64,000 nucleotides of DNA from Flavobacterium sp. HSC-32F16 (GTDB taxonomy: Bacteria; Bacteroidota; Bacteroidia; Flavobacteriales; Flavobacteriaceae). The notes beneath the pieces were generated by a model. The model saw nothing but the letters and a program-made list of their open reading frames with translations, was not told the DNA's origin and made no database searches. Location of the stretch: assembly GCF_024171645.1 (NCBI RefSeq), contig NZ_JALKAC010000001.1, positions 124,001 to 188,000 on the forward strand, read 5' to 3'. How positions within the stretch are numbered: the first letter of the stretch is position 1; the number at the start of each line of letters is the position of its first letter. This document shows positions 53,194 to 63,197 of the stretch, one piece after another. A program made the position numbers and the translations under genes.

Positions 53194-56100
53194 TTAGAAT
53201 GAAACATTTAAACTAAATGTGTACTGAGAAGTGATTGGAAAAGCAACACCTCCTGTATTACGGAATTCCGGGTCTTGGCCGTTTAATCTTTTATCAGAAT
53301 AAATCAACCATGGATTCACTGCTGAACCTTTTAATGTAAAAGTACTTAGACCTAGTTTTCTCTTGTAATCTTTAGGGAATTCCCAGCTTAATGAAACGTT
53401 TTTCAATCTTACAAAATCACCGTCAGCAATTCTTACATCAGAAAAGTTATAAGTATTGTAGGCAATTTCAAGATCTCTATCTCCGTAATTTCTATTTAAT
53501 AATTCATCTGCAATAACAGGAACGTTTGTTCTATTTTCGTCTCCAGGATTTATCCAGCGATTAGAAAATTCTTTAGTGAAAACTGTTAAATCATTATACT
53601 TGTTGCTGTAAACAGGGTTTAAACGAACTTTATTTCCTCCAGAACCAACAACAAATACATATAATGACCAGCTTTTATAAGTAAATGTGTTTGCAAGACC
53701 AATAGATTTATTTGGCTCAATAGATCCTTCGTATTTTAAATAGCTGGTAACATCTTTAGTGTCTTGAAAATCAGCTCCTGTAATATTATTTTCAGCACCA
53801 TCTTGTAAATTAAAAGTTGGTAATCCCTGATTATTCAATCCTGCAAACTGATAGGAATAAATAGAATTTCTAGGATGTCCAATAGAGTTTCCTCCGTTAG
53901 AGTCTACTAAATCAAAAGCCGACGGTTTGTTTGCCAGTTTTGTTATTTTTTGATCGTAAACTGAGAAGTTTAATGTAGTTGACCACTTAAAGTTATTTGT
54001 TACAACATTTTGAGTAGTAATACCAAGCTCAATACCTTTAGTTTCCATATCGGCATTATTTCCTTGTTTAATTGATTCTCCGCCCACACCTGAAGTAATT
54101 ACATAATCAATCAGGTCAAATGCTTTACGTCTGTAAACATCTGTTGCTAATGACACTCTATTATTAAACATTCCTAAATCGACACCAATATTAGTTTCGA
54201 ATTGTTTTTCCCATGTTAAATCTTTATTTTGTAAATCCTCAATTGTAATAGCATTTTCTCTATCAGAAATATTAAAACGATCTGTTACAAAACTTTTATA
54301 AATGGCTAATGAATTGGTTGCCGGACCGGCAGTAGCCGTAAGTCCGTAAGAAGCTCTTACTGCCAAAGTATTTACCGTTTCATTATTTTTCATGAAGCTT
54401 TCTTCTGCTACATTCCATTTACCACTCACTGTATAAGTTGGCAGCCATCTTGATGATCCCGTATCTCCTTGTCTGTTTGAACCATCATAACGACCAGTTA
54501 AAGATGCTGTATAACGACGATCGTAAGTGTATCCTACTTTTCCAAAGAAACCAACTGTTCTTTCTCTTTCTTCTCCGAAATTATAATATGAATCGCCTCC
54601 ATTTACAATTTTTTCAATAATTTTTGGGTCAACAAAAGGCGTTAAACCTTTGTCATATTGAATACCCGCTGCTGTAAAATTATCATTGTTTCTATCTACA
54701 GACCTAAGCTCTGTACCGAAGAAACCTTCAACTTCGTGTTTTTCCTGAATTACATTTCGGTATGTAACACTGTTTCTAATGTTATAAGAAGTCATGTCGT
54801 TAGTATATTTTCTCAAAAATCCACCACTAGGCAATACAGATACTTTTGGTGCTGTTAAATCATTTGGATTTTGATATAAAAACACGTTGTCTTTTTGAAT
54901 TTGAGTATTTACATTATCACCAACACCTGCGTTATAAGCTCCTACTACATTCGAACCTTCATAAATTTTATGTTCTCTCGAAGTATTTGCATAACGTGCA
55001 GAACCTGTAAGATTGTAAGTCAAATTTTTATTAATTTTATATTCTAAGTCCGCCTGAAAACGAATATCATTAACTTTAATATCTAAAGTATTATTTGCCA
55101 GCTCGTTTACAATATTCATTGGAGCCCAGTTATTTTGATAGTATTCTAAATTTCCATTATCGTCATAAGGTCTTAAAGTTCTGCTTGTGCTTAAAACATA
55201 ATTAAATGGATTAATATCAAAATCTCTTGTTGTTTTACCAAATACAACATCTTGTTTACTCTCGTATGCCCCAGGAGCTACTTGATTACGAATAGATCCT
55301 AATGTAGATAAAGTAATATTTAATCTGTCATTTATGAAAAAAGTTCCTTTAAGGTTTGATGATAATTGTTTTACGTTATCAGCAATTGTCCAGCCCGGAT
55401 CTGTGTAATATCCAAGAGAAGCATAAAAAGTATTGTTTTTTCCACCTCCGGAAAAACTTAATGAGTGATTTTGAGTAATAGATGGTCTAAACAAAACACT
55501 AAACCAATCTGTATTTGCTAATTCATATTTCTTTAAAAATTCATTAATATATGGCTGCTCATTTTTAACACCATACTGACCATTTGAACTATTATAATTA
55601 TTAATTTCTCTTGCTAAAATATTATATGCTCCACCAAATCTTCCTGTATAAGAAGAACTTAGATCCAAATAACCTTTTTGTCTCATTTCCTGAAAAACAC
55701 TCATTGATTCCTGAGAGTTTAAGATATCATATTGCGTATAACTTGGTACAGTTCTAACTGTATTTTCTACAGAATATGTTACTTTTAATGGAGAATCTCT
55801 TCTTCCTTGTTTGGTAGTAACAACCACAACTCCATTTAATGATCTAGAACCATAAATTGACGTAGCCGATGCATCTTTAAGAACTTCAATACTTTGAATA
55901 TCGTTAGAATTCAAACCTGCAACAGAAGAACTTAATAATGTTGCAGAGTTTCCTGAAGCTAAATCTGCAAATGTCACGTTGATAATATCTTCCTGAACAA
56001 CACCATCGATAACCCATAATGGCTTTGTATCTCCAAAAATTGAAGAAGATCCACGAACGGTAATTTTAGGAGCCGTACCAAAAGTTCCTGTAACATTTTG

Positions 56101-56910
56101 TACTGTAACCCCTGCCGCCTTTCCTTCGATCATTCGGCTTACGTCAACTACACCATCAACTTTTAATTCTGTACCAGAAATTTTACTGATTGCTCCAGTA
56201 AATGTTCTTTTAGAAGTTTTTTCATATCCTGTTGTAACAATAACTTCTTTTAAGTTTTGACCAGCTTCATTAAGAACAACAGTTGGAGTAACATTAGTAA
56301 TTCCAATTTCTTTCGTTTCCATACCTACGTAAGAAATTACAAGTCTATCTGTATTTGCAGGCATTTCGATAGAAAAGTTTCCATCGTAATCTGTTAAAAC
56401 TGCCATTTTTGATCCTTTTGCCATTACCGTCGCACCAGGAAGCGGACTTCCGGTTTGATCTGTTACTTTACCTTTAATGATTGGTCCTGCTGTTAGTACC
56501 TCAAAAAGTGTATCATGATTATCTGCAGTTGCAAAAGGATCTCCTCCTGCAGTTTTTTGCAAAATAATTTGATTACTAACCTCCGAAAATGTGATATTAA
56601 ACGGTACTAAAATTCGGCTGAGAATGCTGGAAAGCGTCTCCTGATTCGCTTCTATGCTTACTTTACGGCTTAGTTGAGGAAGCCTTGAATTATACGAAAA
56701 TTTTACATGAGCCGACTTTTCAATTTTAGACAAAGCATTATCAAGAGTCAAATTTTCAACTATAATGGTAACTTTTGTATCTAATTTTTTTTGCCCATTT
56801 ACATTATTTGCCACTGCAAAGCTTGAAAACACAAGTGCTAAGACAAACTGAAATAGTGTTATTTTCATGATTCTATGGAGTAATCGTTGTTTAACAACTG
56901 GTTTTTTCAT
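53194..56910 (-). CDS. SusC/RagA TonB-linked outer-membrane transporter with STN domain, 1238 aa
   Basis: Order: signal peptide, STN domain (about 48-105, LDNALSKIEKSAHVKFSYNS), carboxypeptidase-like beta-sandwich (about 148-230, IKGKVTDQTGSPLPGATVMAKG), plug with LWVIDGVVQEDIINV and VLKDASATSIYGSRSLNGVVVV, and a beta barrel ending in aromatic SLNVSF. The STN domain passes a signal to an anti-sigma protein; FecR and the ECF sigma gene lie just upstream. It should take up the ligand with TonB energy and induce its own operon. Confidence 0.95.
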   Translation of the reverse strand: MKKPVVKQRLLHRIMKITLFQFVLALVFSSFAVANNVNGQKKLDTKVTIIVENLTLDNALSKIEKSAHVKFSYNSRLPQLSRKVSIEANQETLSSILSRILVPFNITFSEVSNQIILQKTAGGDPFATADNHDTLFEVLTAGPIIKGKVTDQTGSPLPGATVMAKGSKMAVLTDYDGNFSIEMPANTDRLVISYVGMETKEIGITNVTPTVVLNEAGQNLKEVIVTTGYEKTSKRTFTGAISKISGTELKVDGVVDVSRMIEGKAAGVTVQNVTGTFGTAPKITVRGSSSIFGDTKPLWVIDGVVQEDIINVTFADLASGNSATLLSSSVAGLNSNDIQSIEVLKDASATSIYGSRSLNGVVVVTTKQGRRDSPLKVTYSVENTVRTVPSYTQYDILNSQESMSVFQEMRQKGYLDLSSSYTGRFGGAYNILAREINNYNSSNGQYGVKNEQPYINEFLKKYELANTDWFSVLFRPSITQNHSLSFSGGGKNNTFYASLGYYTDPGWTIADNVKQLSSNLKGTFFINDRLNITLSTLGSIRNQVAPGAYESKQDVVFGKTTRDFDINPFNYVLSTSRTLRPYDDNGNLEYYQNNWAPMNIVNELANNTLDIKVNDIRFQADLEYKINKNLTYNLTGSARYANTSREHKIYEGSNVVGAYNAGVGDNVNTQIQKDNVFLYQNPNDLTAPKVSVLPSGGFLRKYTNDMTSYNIRNSVTYRNVIQEKHEVEGFFGTELRSVDRNNDNFTAAGIQYDKGLTPFVDPKIIEKIVNGGDSYYNFGEERERTVGFFGKVGYTYDRRYTASLTGRYDGSNRQGDTGSSRWLPTYTVSGKWNVAEESFMKNNETVNTLAVRASYGLTATAGPATNSLAIYKSFVTDRFNISDRENAITIEDLQNKDLTWEKQFETNIGVDLGMFNNRVSLATDVYRRKAFDLIDYVITSGVGGESIKQGNNADMETKGIELGITTQNVVTNNFKWSTTLNFSVYDQKITKLANKPSAFDLVDSNGGNSIGHPRNSIYSYQFAGLNNQGLPTFNLQDGAENNITGADFQDTKDVTSYLKYEGSIEPNKSIGLANTFTYKSWSLYVFVVGSGGNKVRLNPVYSNKYNDLTVFTKEFSNRWINPGDENRTNVPVIADELLNRNYGDRDLEIAYNTYNFSDVRIADGDFVRLKNVSLSWEFPKDYKRKLGLSTFTLKGSAVNPWLIYSDKRLNGQDPEFRNTGGVAFPITSQYTFSLNVSF

Positions 56911-57210
56911 AATTTTGATTTGTTTTGATTAATACTGATTCGAGTGTATTTTAAGAAACGTATGAATTACTTTTTACAGAAAGCAATTCAATTTTATAAG
57001 TGTCGATAATGTTACAGCATTTCGGCACTTTTTTTTTGCATTAAACTTTTTACATAGGCAATGGTTATTTCTGGTTGAGTTTAGTTTTTGGTTATTTTTT
57101 TAATGAAATAAAATAGAAAATAGCTGCATTTTTAATCTAAAAAATAAGATTACACTTTAAAAAAAGAGTTATTAAAAATAGAGATTCTATGTAATTACAG
57201 TTACATAAAA
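56911..57210. other. Gene-free region upstream of susC
   Basis: No reading frame of note. A hairpin, AAGTGTCG (56998-57005 region) with CGGCACTT followed by T residues, would terminate plus-strand transcription only. The ECF-type promoter of the susC operon should be here but I cannot define it from one sequence. Confidence 0.4.
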
Positions 57211-58323
57211 TTAATTACAGCCTTCTGAAGTTATTATAATCTGATTTCCATTCATCTCAAAACTGGTATTATTGCCTATGCTTTTACAGACAATTTTTAG
57301 TTTTTCTGTTAATGGCTGATCGCTCAGTGATGTTGTCAAATGACATTCTTTTAATTTATTCTGAGGATAATCTATATCTACAAGATACGCCTGTTCAATA
57401 GTTTCAAAAATTTGGGATACCGGAATGTCATTAAACTCAAAACTTAATTGTTCGATATTTCCAACACTCTGAACCAATACAGGATCTTGTGTAATATTCG
57501 TTATTTTATTGAATTTCATGTCATTTCTTAAAAATCGAAGTGCCTGATTAGGCAGCAGTACGATTTCTTCTTCGTTTGATTTAGAAACCAATTCATTCGA
57601 TTTTACCTTAACTTTACCGGTACGTACCAGGATTTCTACATCTGGATGATCAGAATAAGCTTTAACTCTAAAACTAGTTCCAACAACTTTTGTAACGATC
57701 TCGTTCGCATAAACGAAAAAAGGCTTTTTGGGATTTTTACTAATTTCAAAGAAACCTTCGCCGGATAAATACACCTTCCTTTCGTTTCCGGTAAAGATTT
57801 TAGGGTAACTTAATTTACTATTTGGCTGCAGTAAAACAGAACTGCCGTCTGATAATGTAATAATTTGCGGTTTGCTGGAATTATTGGTTTGCTCTACTAA
57901 TCCCTCATTGTTTTCTTCAATAAGTTCTTTGTAGGTAACCACATTATTTTCTGTTTTAAAATGATTATTATAAAACCAAGCCGACATTAAACCAATAACT
58001 AATGTTGCGGCTATTCCAGAAACGAATCGTTTTCTGAAAGAATTTAATTTTAAAGTTTTAACTGTTTTTTGATTTTCCTTTTCACGGATTTTTTGCCACG
58101 TGGTTTGCAACGCTCTATGAATATCCGATTTGCTTAATTGAGTATCCGGAATTTTCATAGCAAGAAGCATTAATCTTGCATCTTCGACCAATTTTGCGCG
58201 CTGACGGCTTTCTAAAGTCCATTCTTCCCAGCCCTCTTGATCCACTTTAGACAAAACCCACAACTGGAATGATTCATCTGATAAGAAATCTTCTATTTCG
58301 GTATATTTATTACGTTTTTGCAT
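57211..58323 (-). CDS. FecR-family anti-sigma factor, 370 aa
   Basis: A cytoplasmic helical part (about 1-100), one membrane helix (about 107-125, FVSGIAATLVIGLMSAWF) and the FecR periplasmic domain with VTYKELIEENNEG, IITLSDGSSVLLQPNSKLSYP and the C-terminal secretin/STN-like part that meets the STN domain of SusC. It keeps the adjacent sigma factor inactive until the transporter signals. Confidence 0.92.
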   Translation of the reverse strand: MQKRNKYTEIEDFLSDESFQLWVLSKVDQEGWEEWTLESRQRAKLVEDARLMLLAMKIPDTQLSKSDIHRALQTTWQKIREKENQKTVKTLKLNSFRKRFVSGIAATLVIGLMSAWFYNNHFKTENNVVTYKELIEENNEGLVEQTNNSSKPQIITLSDGSSVLLQPNSKLSYPKIFTGNERKVYLSGEGFFEISKNPKKPFFVYANEIVTKVVGTSFRVKAYSDHPDVEILVRTGKVKVKSNELVSKSNEEEIVLLPNQALRFLRNDMKFNKITNITQDPVLVQSVGNIEQLSFEFNDIPVSQIFETIEQAYLVDIDYPQNKLKECHLTTSLSDQPLTEKLKIVCKSIGNNTSFEMNGNQIIITSEGCN

Positions 58324-58412
58324 TTAAAAATAAGGTTACAAAAACATAGAGGACAGTTTTCTTATTATATACTCACCAAATTAAGATTTTTTTTAAACTT
58401 TTTTAACTTTTC

Positions 58413-59024
58413 TTAAAGAGTACTTGAAAATAGTAAAGCAATAACAGTTAAACTGCCTTTCCATTCTTTACGAAGGGTAAGTAAACCCCGATGAAGTAAA
58501 TTACTAGCAGACTGATAATTAACATCCAGCATTTCTGCAACTTGCTCTACCGAAAGTGCTTGGTGATAGCGTAAATACAAGGCTTCTTTTTGTCTTGCAG
58601 GCAGCTCGTTAAGTAATTTGTTAAGATAAATTACTTTTTCTTTGGTGGCATAATCATCATCCAAAAGATCATTTTCTACAGAAAACTCCAAAAGAAAAGC
58701 AATATCATCTGTACTCGCAGTTTTTCTAAAAATATGATCACGCTCGTATAAGCGAGCGATTCTTTTTCTAACACTGGATAAAAGATAAGCTTTTACAACA
58801 ACGCTGTTTTGTAAAGAATTGCGGTACACCCAAATATCAGTAAAAACATCCTGAATACAATCCTGCACTTTTTCTGCAAAAGGAGAAAGTGAATTTCCAT
58901 AGCTGACTAGGTCACTGTAGTAACGCTCAAATAACAGCGAAAATGATTTCTCATCTCCTGCTATTAAATTATTCCAAAGCGTATTGTCATCAAATGAATT
59001 GATTGGTAGGATTCGGGTCTTCAT
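58413..59024 (-). CDS. ECF-type RNA polymerase sigma factor, 203 aa
   Basis: Sigma-70 region 2 is seen in FSLLFERYYSDLVSYGNSL and VQDCIQDVFTDIWVYR; region 4 in LPARQKEALYLRYHQALSVEQVAEML with its helix-turn-helix. It precedes the FecR gene by 89 bases. The triplet sigma-FecR-SusC is the standard surface-signalling unit of Bacteroidota, so it should transcribe the susC operon. Confidence 0.93.
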   Translation of the reverse strand: MKTRILPINSFDDNTLWNNLIAGDEKSFSLLFERYYSDLVSYGNSLSPFAEKVQDCIQDVFTDIWVYRNSLQNSVVVKAYLLSSVRKRIARLYERDHIFRKTASTDDIAFLLEFSVENDLLDDDYATKEKVIYLNKLLNELPARQKEALYLRYHQALSVEQVAEMLDVNYQSASNLLHRGLLTLRKEWKGSLTVIALLFSSTL

Positions 59025-59151
59025 ACTTGAGGATGTTATTCTAAAAAGAAATAGGTTTCTTAATACAAAGAATACACTATTTTAACATTATAATTTGGTT
59101 TTGTTTGATAAATATATAAAAGCAAATATTTAAAACCAATTATTTTACACA

Positions 59152-59188
59152 AAAGAGACAGTTTTCTAATATAGAAAACTGTCTCTTT
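59152..59188 (-). terminator. Terminator after the LRR protein gene
   Basis: Perfect 17-bp arms (59152-59168 and 59172-59188, AAAGAGACAGTTTTCTA and complement) lie about 98 bases after the LRR stop. The short A/T runs at the ends allow termination in either direction. Confidence 0.7.
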
Positions 59189-59285
59189 GTTTTGGTATAA
59201 CTGGGATCTTAATGAAATGTTAAAATTATTCCTAATTAAGATATAACCTAAAATTATAAGATTTTTACATCAAGTAATAGAACAC

Positions 59286-62200
59286 TTACATCTTAATAAA
59301 TTTCATTCCGGAAGTTCCTTTGTTTGTTTTAATTTTCAAGATATAATTACCTGAATTAAGTCTCGAAACATCAATTTTTGCAGCAGTTTCAGCATTTGGT
59401 ACAGCTATAACTAATTGCCCTAATACATCAAATATTTCTATGGACACTTTTTCAATTGAATCTTTAGAATCAATATTTAAAGTATCAAAAGCGGGATTTG
59501 GATAAAGGGTTAAATAATCTGAAAATTTAAAATTTTCAACACCTAAAATTGTTTCAAATTTTGATGTGGCTTTGTTTGTTAATATTGGCAGATTATAATC
59601 GAAATATATATTAGCATCATTTGTAAAGGTATTACCCGTTACAAGAGTTGATTTTGTTTTTATCTTGAAAGAAATATAACCATCATTTGATGCGTCATCA
59701 AAAGGAAGATTAATATTTTCAAAAATAAATTCTACCTTATTTCCATTAATTTTTGTTATATAAGAATGACTTGCGTTAATTGGCATTAATGTCGAAATAT
59801 CAAATTTTGTTAAGTCAATCATATCTTTTACTACAATATTTTTAGCTGAATATGTTCCTTTATTTTCAAAACGAATTTGATAATGAACATATTCTCCAAT
59901 CAATTCTGACTTTACCACGTTTCCTTCTAAACAAGTTTTATCATTTGGATCGAATGACCCAACAACTGTCTGATTGAATTCAAAAACGTTATCAATCGGG
60001 GTTTCATCTGTTCCTAAGGAGTTTATTTTAGCTATAAAATTTAACTTATCTCCGTTATTGACTGCAGGAGTTTCTGTTGGTGAGTTTACACTAAAAACAA
60101 CTTCAATTTCTCTGGTTTGAAAAGGTTTGAGATTAATAAAATCCCAAACTAATTTATTCTCCATCGAACTCGATGCGACACTGCTGGCTCCTGCAAAATC
60201 TAATTGAGAATCATTAAATTCAAGATTTACACTTCCAGATTGTATTTGATTCCCTTTATTTTTATAAATCAATTTGTATTTTGCATCAAAACCAGGAATT
60301 GCAGGTACTAATGGCAGAATAACAACTTCTAAATCCTGATGAGATCCATTTGCAGTAACACAAAAGTTTTTGGTAAGCGGACTTATTTCTGTTGGAAAAA
60401 CCACTGTTACTGATTGAGGAGATACGTTAAAATAAGCTGGGTTTTCAAGCTTTGGAGATATTGTATAGGATCCTGCTCCCATAGTTAAGGTATAATTCCC
60501 CGTATTATCAGATATGAATTCACTTTTATCTGCTCCGTTAACTACACCAAATTTAATATTCGACACGGGTACATCTTGAGTATCACAGCCATCTGAATTT
60601 AAATCAAATTTACTGCTTCCATTTATAGTGTAAAAAGTTCCCCCAGGTGTAAATGAACAATAAGAATTGACATTTTTAGCATAAAAACCAGGTCTAACAG
60701 GCATCAATTTTACTCTGTCAACTTGATTTTCATCTGTGCAAACGTAAAACAAATCATAGTTTGATGCAAAATTTAAACTTGATATTGCTTTTCCTGTTTT
60801 GATAAATAAGGATTCGAGTAAATTTGAATTACAATCTAAAGTCGATAAATTTCTGGAATTACTAACATCTAAAGTTTTTAGTTTATTACTATGACAAACT
60901 AAGGTTTTTAAATTTGCTAAATTGCCTGCATCTGTCAAACTTGTAAGCTTATTGTTGCTGCAATCCAAAATCTCTAATTTTGCAGCATTTGCTATTTTTA
61001 ATTGAGTAATATTCGTAGATTGACAATAAACGTTATTTAAATTTTCAAATTCATTTAAATCTAAAGTTCCGTTATTTACAAAAGTATTTCCTCTAATTAA
61101 AAGTGACTGTAACTTTGTCAAACCTGTAAATTTTAGAGAAAACATCGTATTAACAGAAGTATTTAAATAGGTAAGATCTTTTAAGCCGGTAACATCTAGT
61201 AATTCAATTTTGTTAGAACCGCATGACAATTTGGTTATCTTTTTTAAGCCATTGATATTCAAGGTTGTTATAGCATTCTGATCACAATTAAAATCATTCA
61301 AATCTGTCAAAGTGCTTACATCCAAGCTTTTTAACTGATTAAAACCGCAGTATAGTTCTGTAATATTTGTAAATTTTAAGATTCCTTCCAAAGAGGCTAT
61401 ACCTGAACTTATTACATTCAATTTATACACTAACAAAGCTTCACTCAGCTCAATTTCACGATTTTTATTAACGTCTACAACAATGTATTCATTGTTTGCA
61501 TTCATTGCGATTTTGTTAAAACTAACCTCTGCACTTACTAGTTTTGCTTTAAATTTTGCATCTGGAATTGTTACGATATCATTATAAGAGCAGTCTGTGT
61601 AGGTATAACAATTTAAATATCCATAAAAGGCAATCAAATTTTTTACAGCTGTATTACGTTCAGCATCAACACAAACATAACTAAGATTTGGATTACCACT
61701 AAAACTTAAGGAAGTTTCTTTAATACCATTTTTAGTATATAAACTTATAAGTAAATTGTTATCGCAATTAAAAGTATCTAATTTAGGAAGATCTGCAATA
61801 TTTACAGTTGTTAGTTGATTATTGCTGCAATTTAAAGTAGTTAAATTTGTTAACCCTATGAAATCAGCTGTCTTAAGTAAATTATTAGCACAGTTTAGAG
61901 TTATTACACTTTTTAAATTAACAAAATTTGCCAATTCTAATTTTGTATCATTACATAATACTACTTCTAATTTATTGACTGGATTAATTTCTAATCGTCC
62001 AAAACTATTAAAACTACAATCTAAATATTTTAAATTTGGAAAATATGAAATGGATGTATCAGATAAAGATCTTAATTTATTTTCCTTAAAATCTAAGATT
62101 TCAAGATCAGTTAAATTTAATAAATACAATTCCGTTAATTGATTTTTACTACAGTTCAAATTTATAAGGAATTTTAAAGAAGTAACATCTAAATCTGATA

Positions 62201-62501
62201 ACACATTATTTGAACAATTTAAAGAACGTAATGATGTAAAATTACTAATTCCCTGCAGCCATGTAATGCCAGAACCTGATACATCAAGATGATAAACAAG
62301 TTCAGCTTCTGATTTTTCAATTTGACCGTTTCCATCAATATCAATTTTAATGTTTTGGTTATTGATGTCTTTAGCAATAGAATTCGTAACATCGGCTTGA
62401 AGTAATTTTGCCTTAAAATTTTCATTTGCAAAAGAAATTGTTTGGGCATTAATAAAATTAAAAAGGCATAAAGCCAACAGTATAAAGTAATTTTTAATCA
62501 T
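59286..62501 (-). CDS. Secreted leucine-rich-repeat protein with T9SS sorting tail, 1071 aa
   Basis: A signal peptide (1-19) is followed by two similar blocks. Each has FKAKLL/FKAKLV, an Asp-rich EF-hand-like segment (IDIDGNGQIEKSEA; VDVNKNREIELSEA) and then a run of LNCSNNxL-type leucine-rich repeats (about 75-290 and 365-590). A beta-sandwich/DUF11-like region (about 700-985) follows. The last 75 residues (YPNPAFDTLNID to GMKFIKM) are a type A sorting signal for T9SS. It is probably a surface adhesin or binding protein. Confidence 0.9.
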   Translation of the reverse strand: MIKNYFILLALCLFNFINAQTISFANENFKAKLLQADVTNSIAKDINNQNIKIDIDGNGQIEKSEAELVYHLDVSGSGITWLQGISNFTSLRSLNCSNNVLSDLDVTSLKFLINLNCSKNQLTELYLLNLTDLEILDFKENKLRSLSDTSISYFPNLKYLDCSFNSFGRLEINPVNKLEVVLCNDTKLELANFVNLKSVITLNCANNLLKTADFIGLTNLTTLNCSNNQLTTVNIADLPKLDTFNCDNNLLISLYTKNGIKETSLSFSGNPNLSYVCVDAERNTAVKNLIAFYGYLNCYTYTDCSYNDIVTIPDAKFKAKLVSAEVSFNKIAMNANNEYIVVDVNKNREIELSEALLVYKLNVISSGIASLEGILKFTNITELYCGFNQLKSLDVSTLTDLNDFNCDQNAITTLNINGLKKITKLSCGSNKIELLDVTGLKDLTYLNTSVNTMFSLKFTGLTKLQSLLIRGNTFVNNGTLDLNEFENLNNVYCQSTNITQLKIANAAKLEILDCSNNKLTSLTDAGNLANLKTLVCHSNKLKTLDVSNSRNLSTLDCNSNLLESLFIKTGKAISSLNFASNYDLFYVCTDENQVDRVKLMPVRPGFYAKNVNSYCSFTPGGTFYTINGSSKFDLNSDGCDTQDVPVSNIKFGVVNGADKSEFISDNTGNYTLTMGAGSYTISPKLENPAYFNVSPQSVTVVFPTEISPLTKNFCVTANGSHQDLEVVILPLVPAIPGFDAKYKLIYKNKGNQIQSGSVNLEFNDSQLDFAGASSVASSSMENKLVWDFINLKPFQTREIEVVFSVNSPTETPAVNNGDKLNFIAKINSLGTDETPIDNVFEFNQTVVGSFDPNDKTCLEGNVVKSELIGEYVHYQIRFENKGTYSAKNIVVKDMIDLTKFDISTLMPINASHSYITKINGNKVEFIFENINLPFDDASNDGYISFKIKTKSTLVTGNTFTNDANIYFDYNLPILTNKATSKFETILGVENFKFSDYLTLYPNPAFDTLNIDSKDSIEKVSIEIFDVLGQLVIAVPNAETAAKIDVSRLNSGNYILKIKTNKGTSGMKFIKM

Positions 62502-62567
62502 AGATTTCGTTTATTTTGGTGAGTAAATATATAAAACCAAAAAACAATAACCTACGCCCTTAATAAA

Positions 62568-62598
62568 AAAAGCCTTACTAAATTTCAGTAAGGCTTTT
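62568..62598 (-). terminator. Terminator of the GIY-YIG-like gene
   Basis: AAAAGCCTTACT (62568-62579) and AGTAAGGCTTTT (62587-62598) pair perfectly; in the minus direction a T-run follows. It lies 28 bases after the 142-residue gene. Confidence 0.88.
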
Positions 62599-62625
62599 GA
62601 TGTAATTTTCGTTAAGAACAGCTTT

Positions 62626-63054
62626 TTAAAAAGCTACATTCCATCTTGGTAATTTTGCGTTTTCATCTAAGAAATTTTGCAAAACCTGTCCTTCAACTGC
62701 AGTTGGAATTGCTTTAACATCTGCATTAAAAGTTTCATACCAAACTACTTCAAGAACAGAAATGTTCTCTAGTTTCATTTGCGCCGGCCAAGAATATTTT
62801 CTACCCGTTTTTGCAAATTGGTGTCCGTTTACAATTTTATCGTATAAACCACCGCTTTTGCTTTTAAGAGTACCATCATTCTGAACCGTTCCTGTAGAAC
62901 CTACCATGATTAATTCTTTTGAATCTCCGTCAATTTCATAAACTACAAAAATCCCTGCACTTCCTTCCGGAGCATTACAAACTTCTTCTAAACTATCATT
63001 TACAGTAAAAGTAAAACTATTACTTGATTTAAATTTTTCTAATTCTTTACTCAT
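62626..63054 (-). CDS. Small protein with GIY-YIG-like pattern, 142 aa
   Basis: Residues about 33-55 read AGIFVVYEIDGDSKELIMVGSTG, close to the G-I-Y ... Y-I-G-x-T pattern of GIY-YIG nucleases with the first Tyr as Phe and the second motif as MVG. A catalytic Arg is not obvious; GLYDKIVNGHQF follows where the next motif should be. It may be a divergent GIY-YIG domain without nuclease activity. Monocistronic, cytoplasmic, next to sucD. Confidence 0.55.
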   Translation of the reverse strand: MSKELEKFKSSNSFTFTVNDSLEEVCNAPEGSAGIFVVYEIDGDSKELIMVGSTGTVQNDGTLKSKSGGLYDKIVNGHQFAKTGRKYSWPAQMKLENISVLEVVWYETFNADVKAIPTAVEGQVLQNFLDENAKLPRWNVAF

Positions 63055-63134
63055 TGTTTCTTTATTAAGTTCTTAAGATACCGAGGTACTAAGACATTAC
63101 CTTTTTTCTATTTAAGCCTCAGTATTTAAAATGT

Positions 63135-63167
63135 AAAAAAGTCTCAACAAAATATTGAGACTTTTTT
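63135..63167. terminator. Terminator after sucD
   Basis: AAAAAAGTCTCAA (63135-63147) and TTGAGACTTTTTT (63155-63167) pair perfectly and give T-runs on both exits, 31 bases after the sucD stop. Confidence 0.9.
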
Positions 63168-63197
63168 TTTGAATTTTGTTATTTTAAGACTTGAAGA

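Noticed and set aside
53184..53207. Upstream start for the SusD-like gene
   Set aside because: It would overlap susC and place residues before a standard lipoprotein signal.
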